Positions 59,201 to 64,000 of a stretch of 64,000 nucleotides of DNA are shown in pieces. The DNA is from Ophthalmolycus amberensis (taxonomy: Eukaryota; Chordata; Actinopteri; Perciformes; Zoarcidae): assembly GCA_024529925.1 (NCBI GenBank), contig JAFEUB010000785.1, positions 1-64,000 on the forward strand. Reading direction: 5' to 3'. The notes below the pieces were generated by a model that saw only the letters and a program-made list of their open reading frames with translations, was not told the DNA's origin and did not search any database. How positions within the stretch are numbered: the stretch's first letter is position 1; every line of letters begins with the position of its first letter. The translations under genes and the position numbers were made by a program.

Positions 59201-62200
59201 ACAGTCTGATGTCATTTTCATGAATATCTGCAACTTTCAGCACTTTACTGGCATTTTCAAATTTTTATGCTCTTAAAGTGCGTTTCAGGCAGAGAGGAGG
59301 CCAAAAGTGGATTTTGTGAAATCCACATAGTTTCAAAGATTTTCTTCAGAAAAGTGGCTCAGGATAGTTGATTTCACAGTCTGATGTCATTTTCATGAAT
59401 ATCTGCAACTTTCAGCACTTTACTGGCATTTTCAATTTTTTATGCTCTTAAAGTGCGTTTCAGGCAGAGAGGAGGCCAAAAGTGGATTTTGTGAAATCCA
59501 CATAGTTTCAAAGATTTTCTTCAGAAAAGTGGCTCAGGATAGTTGATTTCACAGTCTGATGTCATTTTCATGAATATCTGCAACTTTCAGCACTTTACTG
59601 GCATTTTCAATTTTTTATGCTCTTAAAGTGCGTTTCAGGCAGAGAGGAGGCCAAAAGTGGATTTTGTGAAATCCACATAGTTTCAAAGATTTTCTTCAGA
59701 AAAGTGGCTCAGGATAGTTGATTTCACAGTCTGATGTCATTTTCATGAATATCTGCAACTTTCAGCACTTTACTGGCATTTTCAATTTTTTATGCTCTTA
59801 AAGTGCGTTTCAGGCAGAGAGGAGGCCAAAAGTGGATTTTGTGAAATCCACATAGTTTCAAAGATTTTCTTCAGAAAAGTGGCTCAGGATAGTTGATTTC
59901 ACAGTCTGATGTCATTTTCATGAATATCTGCAACTTTCAGCACTTTACTGGCATTTTCAAATTTTTATGCTCTTAAAGTGCGTTTCAGGCAGAGAGGAGG
60001 CCAAAAGTGGATTTTGTGAAATCCACATAGTTTCAAAGATTTTCTTCAGAAAAGTGGCTCAGGATAGTTGATTTCACAGTCTGATGTCATTTTCATGAAT
60101 ATCTGCAACTTTCAGCACTTTACTGGCATTTTCAATTTTTTATGCTCTTAAAGTGCGTTTCAGGCAGAGAGGAGGCCAAAAGTGGATTTTGTGAAATCCA
60201 CATAGTTTCAAAGATTTTCTTCAGAAAAGTGGCTCAGGATAGTTGATTTCACAGTCTGATGTCATTTTCATGAATATCTGCAACTTTCAGCACTTTACTG
60301 GCATTTTCAATTTTTTATGCTCTTAAAGTGCGTTTCAGGCAGAGAGGAGGCCAAAAGTGGATTTTGTGAAATCCACATAGTTTCAAAGATTTTCTTCAGA
60401 AAAGTGGCTCAGGATAGTTGATTTCACAGTCTGATGTCATTTTCATGAATATCTGCAACTTTCAGCACTTTACTGGCATTTTCAATTTTTTATGCTCTTA
60501 AAGTGCGTTTCAGGCAGAGAGGAGGCCAAAAGTGGATTTTGTGAAATCCACATAGTTTCAAAGATTTTCTTCAGAAAAGTGGCTCAGGATAGTTGATTTC
60601 ACAGTCTGATGTCATTTTCATGAATATCTGCAACTTTCAGCACTTTACTGGCATTTTCAATTTTTTATGCTCTTAAAGTGCGTTTCAGGCAGAGAGGAGG
60701 CCAAAAGTGGATTTTGTGAAATCCACATAGTTTCAAAGATTTTCTTCAGAAAAGTGGCTCAGGATAGTTGATTTCACAGTCTGATGTCATTTTCATGAAT
60801 ATCTGCAACTTTCAGCACTTTACTGGCATTTTCAATTTTTTATGCTCTTAAAGTGCGTTTCAGGCAGAGAGGAGGCCAAAAGTGGATTTTGTGAAATCCA
60901 CATAGTTTCAAAGATTTTCTTCAGAAAAGTGGCTCAGGATAGTTGATTTCACAGTCTGATGTCATTTTCATGAATATCTGCAACTTTCAGCACTTTACTG
61001 GCATTTTCAAAATTTTTATGCTCTTAAAGTGCGTTTCAGGCAGAGAGGAGGCCAAAAGTGGATTTTGTGAAATCCACATAGTTTCAAAGATTTTCTTCAG
61101 AAAAGTGGCTCAGGATAGTTGATTTCACAGTCTGATGTCATTTTCATGAATATCTGCAACTTTCAGCACTTTACTGGCATTTTCAATTTTTTATGCTCTT
61201 AAAGTGCGTTTCAGGCAGAGAGGAGGCCAAAAGTGGATTTTGTGAAATCCACATAGTTTCAAAGATTTTCTTCAGAAAAGTGGCTCAGGATAGTTGATTT
61301 CACAGTCTGATGTCATTTTCATGAATATCTGCAACTTTCAGCACTTTACTGGCATTTTCAATTTTTTATGCTCTTAAAGTGCGTTTCAGGCAGAGAGGAG
61401 GCCAAAAGTGGATTTTGTGAAATCCACATAGTTTCAAAGATTTTCTTCAGAAAAGTGGCTCAGGATAGTTGATTTCACAGTCTGATGTCATTTTCATGAA
61501 TATCTGCAACTTTCAGCACTTTACTGGCATTTTCAATTTTTTATGCTCTTAAAGTGCGTTTCAGGCAGAGAGGAGGCCAAAAGTGGATTTTGTGAAATCC
61601 ACATAGTTTCAAAGATTTTCTTCAGAAAAGTGGCTCAGGATAGTTGATTTCACAGTCTGATGTCATTTTCATGAATATCTGCAACTTTCAGCACTTTACT
61701 GGCATTTTCAAATTTTTATGCTCTTAAAGTGCGTTTCAGGCAGAGAGGAGGCCAAAAGTGGATTTTGTGAAATCCACATAGTTTCAAAGATTTTCTTCAG
61801 AAAAGTGGCTCAGGATAGTTGATTTCACAGTCTGATGTCATTTTCATGAATATCTGCAACTTTCAGCACTTTACTGGCATTTTCAATTTTTATGCTCTTA
61901 AAGTGCGTTTCAGGCAGAGAGGAGGCCAAAAGTGGATTTTGTGAAATCCACATAGTTTCAAAGATTTTCTTCAGAAAAGTGGCTCAGGATAGTTGATTTC
62001 ACAGTCTGATGTCATTTTCATGAATATCTGCAACTTTCAGCACTTTACTGGCATTTTCAATTTTTTATGCTCTTAAAGTGCGTTTCAGGCAGAGAGGAGG
62101 CCAAAAGTGGATTTTGTGAAATCCACATAGTTTCAAAGATTTTCTTCAGAAAAGTGGCTCAGGATAGTTGATTTCACAGTCTGATGTCATTTTCATGAAT

Positions 62201-64000
62201 ATCTGCAACTTTCAGCACTTTACTGGCATTTTCAATTTTTATGCTCTTAAAGTGCGTTTCAGGCAGAGAGGAGGCCAAAAGTGGATTTTGTGAAATCCAC
62301 ATAGTTTCAAAGATTTTCTTCAGAAAAGTGGCTCAGGATAGTTGATTTCACAGTCTGATGTCATTTTCATGAATATCTGCAACTTTCAGCACTTTACTGG
62401 CATTTTCAATTTTTTATGCTCTTAAAGTGCGTTTCAGGCAGAGAGGAGGCCAAAAGTGGATTTTGTGAAATCCACATAGTTTCAAAGATTTTCTTCAGAA
62501 AAGTGGCTCAGGATAGTTGATTTCACAGTCTGATGTCATTTTCATGAATATCTGCAACTTTCAGCACTTTACTGGCATTTTCAATTTTTTATGCTCTTAA
62601 AGTGCGTTTCAGGCAGAGAGGAGGCCAAAAGTGGATTTTGTGAAATCCACATAGTTTCAAAGATTTTCTTCAGAAAAGTGGCTCAGGATAGTTGATTTCA
62701 CAGTCTGATGTCATTTTCATGAATATCTGCAACTTTCAGCACTTTACTGGCATTTTCAATTTTTTATGCTCTTAAAGTGCGTTTCAGGCAGAGAGGAGGC
62801 CAAAAGTGGATTTTGTGAAATCCACATAGTTTCAAAGATTTTCTTCAGAAAAGTGGCTCAGGATAGTTGATTTCACAGTCTGATGTCATTTTCATGAATA
62901 TCTGCAACTTTCAGCACTTTACTGGCATTTTCAATTTTTATGCTCTTAAAGTGCGTTTCAGGCAGAGAGGAGGCCAAAAGTGGATTTTGTGAAATCCACA
63001 TAGTTTCAAAGATTTTCTTCAGAAAAGTGGCTCAGGATAGTTGATTTCACAGTCTGATGTCATTTTCATGAATATCTGCAACTTTCAGCACTTTACTGGC
63101 ATTTTCAATTTTTATGCTCTTAAAGTGCGTTTCAGGCAGAGAGGAGGCCAAAAGTGGATTTTGTGAAATCCACATAGTTTCAAAGATTTTCTTCAGAAAA
63201 GTGGCTCAGGATAGTTGATTTCACAGTCTGATGTCATTTTCATGAATATCTGCAACTTTCAGCACTTTACTGGCATTTTCAATTTTTATGCTCTTAAAGT
63301 GCGTTTCAGGCAGAGAGGAGGCCAAAAGTGGATTTTGTGAAATCCACATAGTTTCAAAGATTTTCTTCAGAAAAGTGGCTCAGGATAGTTGATTTCACAG
63401 TCTGATGTCATTTTCATGAATATCTGCAACTTTCAGCACTTTACTGGCATTTTCAATTTTTTATGCTCTTAAAGTGCGTTTCAGGCAGAGAGGAGGCCAA
63501 AAGTGGATTTTGTGAAATCCACATAGTTTCAAAGATTTTCTTCAGAAAAGTGGCTCAGGATAGTTGATTTCACAGTCTGATGTCATTTTCATGAATATCT
63601 GCAACTTTCAGCACTTTACTGGCATTTTCAATTTTTATGCTCTTAAAGTGCGTTTCAGGCAGAGAGGAGGCCAAAAGTGGATTTTGTGAAATCCACATAG
63701 TTTCAAAGATTTTCTTCAGAAAAGTGGCTCAGGATAGTTGATTTCACAGTCTGATGTCATTTTCATGAATATCTGCAACTTTCAGCACTTTACTGGCATT
63801 TTCAATTTTTTATGCTCTTAAAGTGCGTTTCAGGCAGAGAGGAGGCCAAAAGTGGATTTTGTGAAATCCACATAGTTTCAAAGATTTTCTTCAGAAAAGT
63901 GGCTCAGGATAGTTGATTTCACAGTCTGATGTCATTTTCATGAATATCTGCAACTTTCAGCACTTTACTGGCATTTTCAATTTTTATGCTCTTAAAGTGC
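29256..64000. repeat. Homogeneous core of the satellite array
   Basis: About 198 monomers in which I saw no substitution in the body when reading through. Variation is confined to the tract between cattttca and atgctc: mainly A2T6 and A2T5, less often A3T5 and A4T5, with single aaaatgtt and aatttgtt forms near 30420 and 30595. The A2T5 (174-bp) form first appears near 31290 and is then frequent; it is absent from the edge portion. Confidence 0.85.

Larger units (their letters stand above)
22359..64000. repeat. Satellite DNA array, ~175-bp monomer, about 238 copies, open at right
   Basis: Counting from agtgcgtttcaggcagagag, the monomer is 175 bases in its commonest form, 174-176 in others. 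First anchors lie at 22365, 22541, 22716, 22891 and 23066; the last is at 63996. The array is head-to-tail with no inversion or foreign insertion seen over 41.6 kb. Each monomer has a single CpG (in gtgcgtttc), an 8-bp inverted repeat (GTGGATTT-tgtg-AAATCCAC), a second dyad (TTTTCT-tc-AGAAAA) and an A/T tract (caattttttatg) near its end. No CENP-B-box-like sequence and no long open frame occur. Monomer length and homogeneity fit a centromeric or pericentromeric satellite, but function cannot be read from sequence. Confidence 0.97.

Noticed and set aside
22359..64000. CENP-B box or coding potential in the satellite
   Set aside because: The only CpG per monomer is in gtgcgtttc, which does not fit the CENP-B box. 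The 175-base unit is not divisible by three, and stops occur in all frames.
1..64000. tRNA, rRNA or other structured RNA genes
   Set aside because: No tRNA-like box A/box B pair with a foldable cloverleaf and no rRNA signature was noticed. A covariance-model scan was not possible here.

Overview
The window reads as a teleost fish chromosome segment, most likely a percomorph. It has vertebrate-style introns and exons and several repeat families I recognise from fish genomes: a DIRS1-type retrotransposon, a two-gene PIF/Harbinger transposon, an L2/CR1-like LINE with a (ggcaa)n-type tail, a hAT fossil with a ZMYM1-like N-terminus, and a Tc1/mariner-type MITE. About two thirds of the window (22.36 kb to the right edge) is one uninterrupted tandem satellite. 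Nothing here is bacterial: there are no operons, ribosome binding sites or CRISPR.

Layout. 1-444: end of a host gene, with intron and terminal coding exon. 445-4300: probable 3' UTR and intergenic sequence with no gene I can support. 4339-10133: a complete-length but mutated DIRS element on the minus strand, with inverted terminal repeats, an internal complementary region and two families of tandem repeats in its leader, inserted into another dispersed repeat. 10243-11246: a 33-bp minisatellite of about 30 copies. 11247-12240: 5' end of a dead hAT transposon. 12607-13328: three exons of a teleost-expanded family often labelled SAMD3-like. 13353-13752: a Tc1/mariner-like MITE. About 13755-22345: a PIF/Harbinger transposon. 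Its MYB/SANT gene (plus strand) is open over two exons. Its intron is swollen to 5.7 kb by dispersed repeats, (TAG)n tracts and a 5'-truncated LINE. Its transposase gene (minus strand, convergent) carries two in-frame stops.

22359-64000: roughly 238 copies of a ~175-bp satellite monomer running off the window. The outer ~7 kb contains marked variant monomers in a higher-order pattern (7-monomer spacing, with a 9-monomer, 1,580-bp block repeated twice). From about 29.25 kb inward the monomer body looks invariant to the eye, and nearly all variation is confined to one A/T tract. This edge-to-core organisation suggests a centromeric or pericentromeric array with its boundary inside the window, next to a pile of nested mobile elements. 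That interpretation is inference: no CENP-A data are available, and collapse or expansion of the array during assembly cannot be excluded.

No cooperating gene system is visible. The elements are nested or juxtaposed by insertion. The only pair expected to work together is the Harbinger MYB-like protein and its transposase, and only the MYB half is still open. All family assignments come from reading translated motifs; no database search was run.
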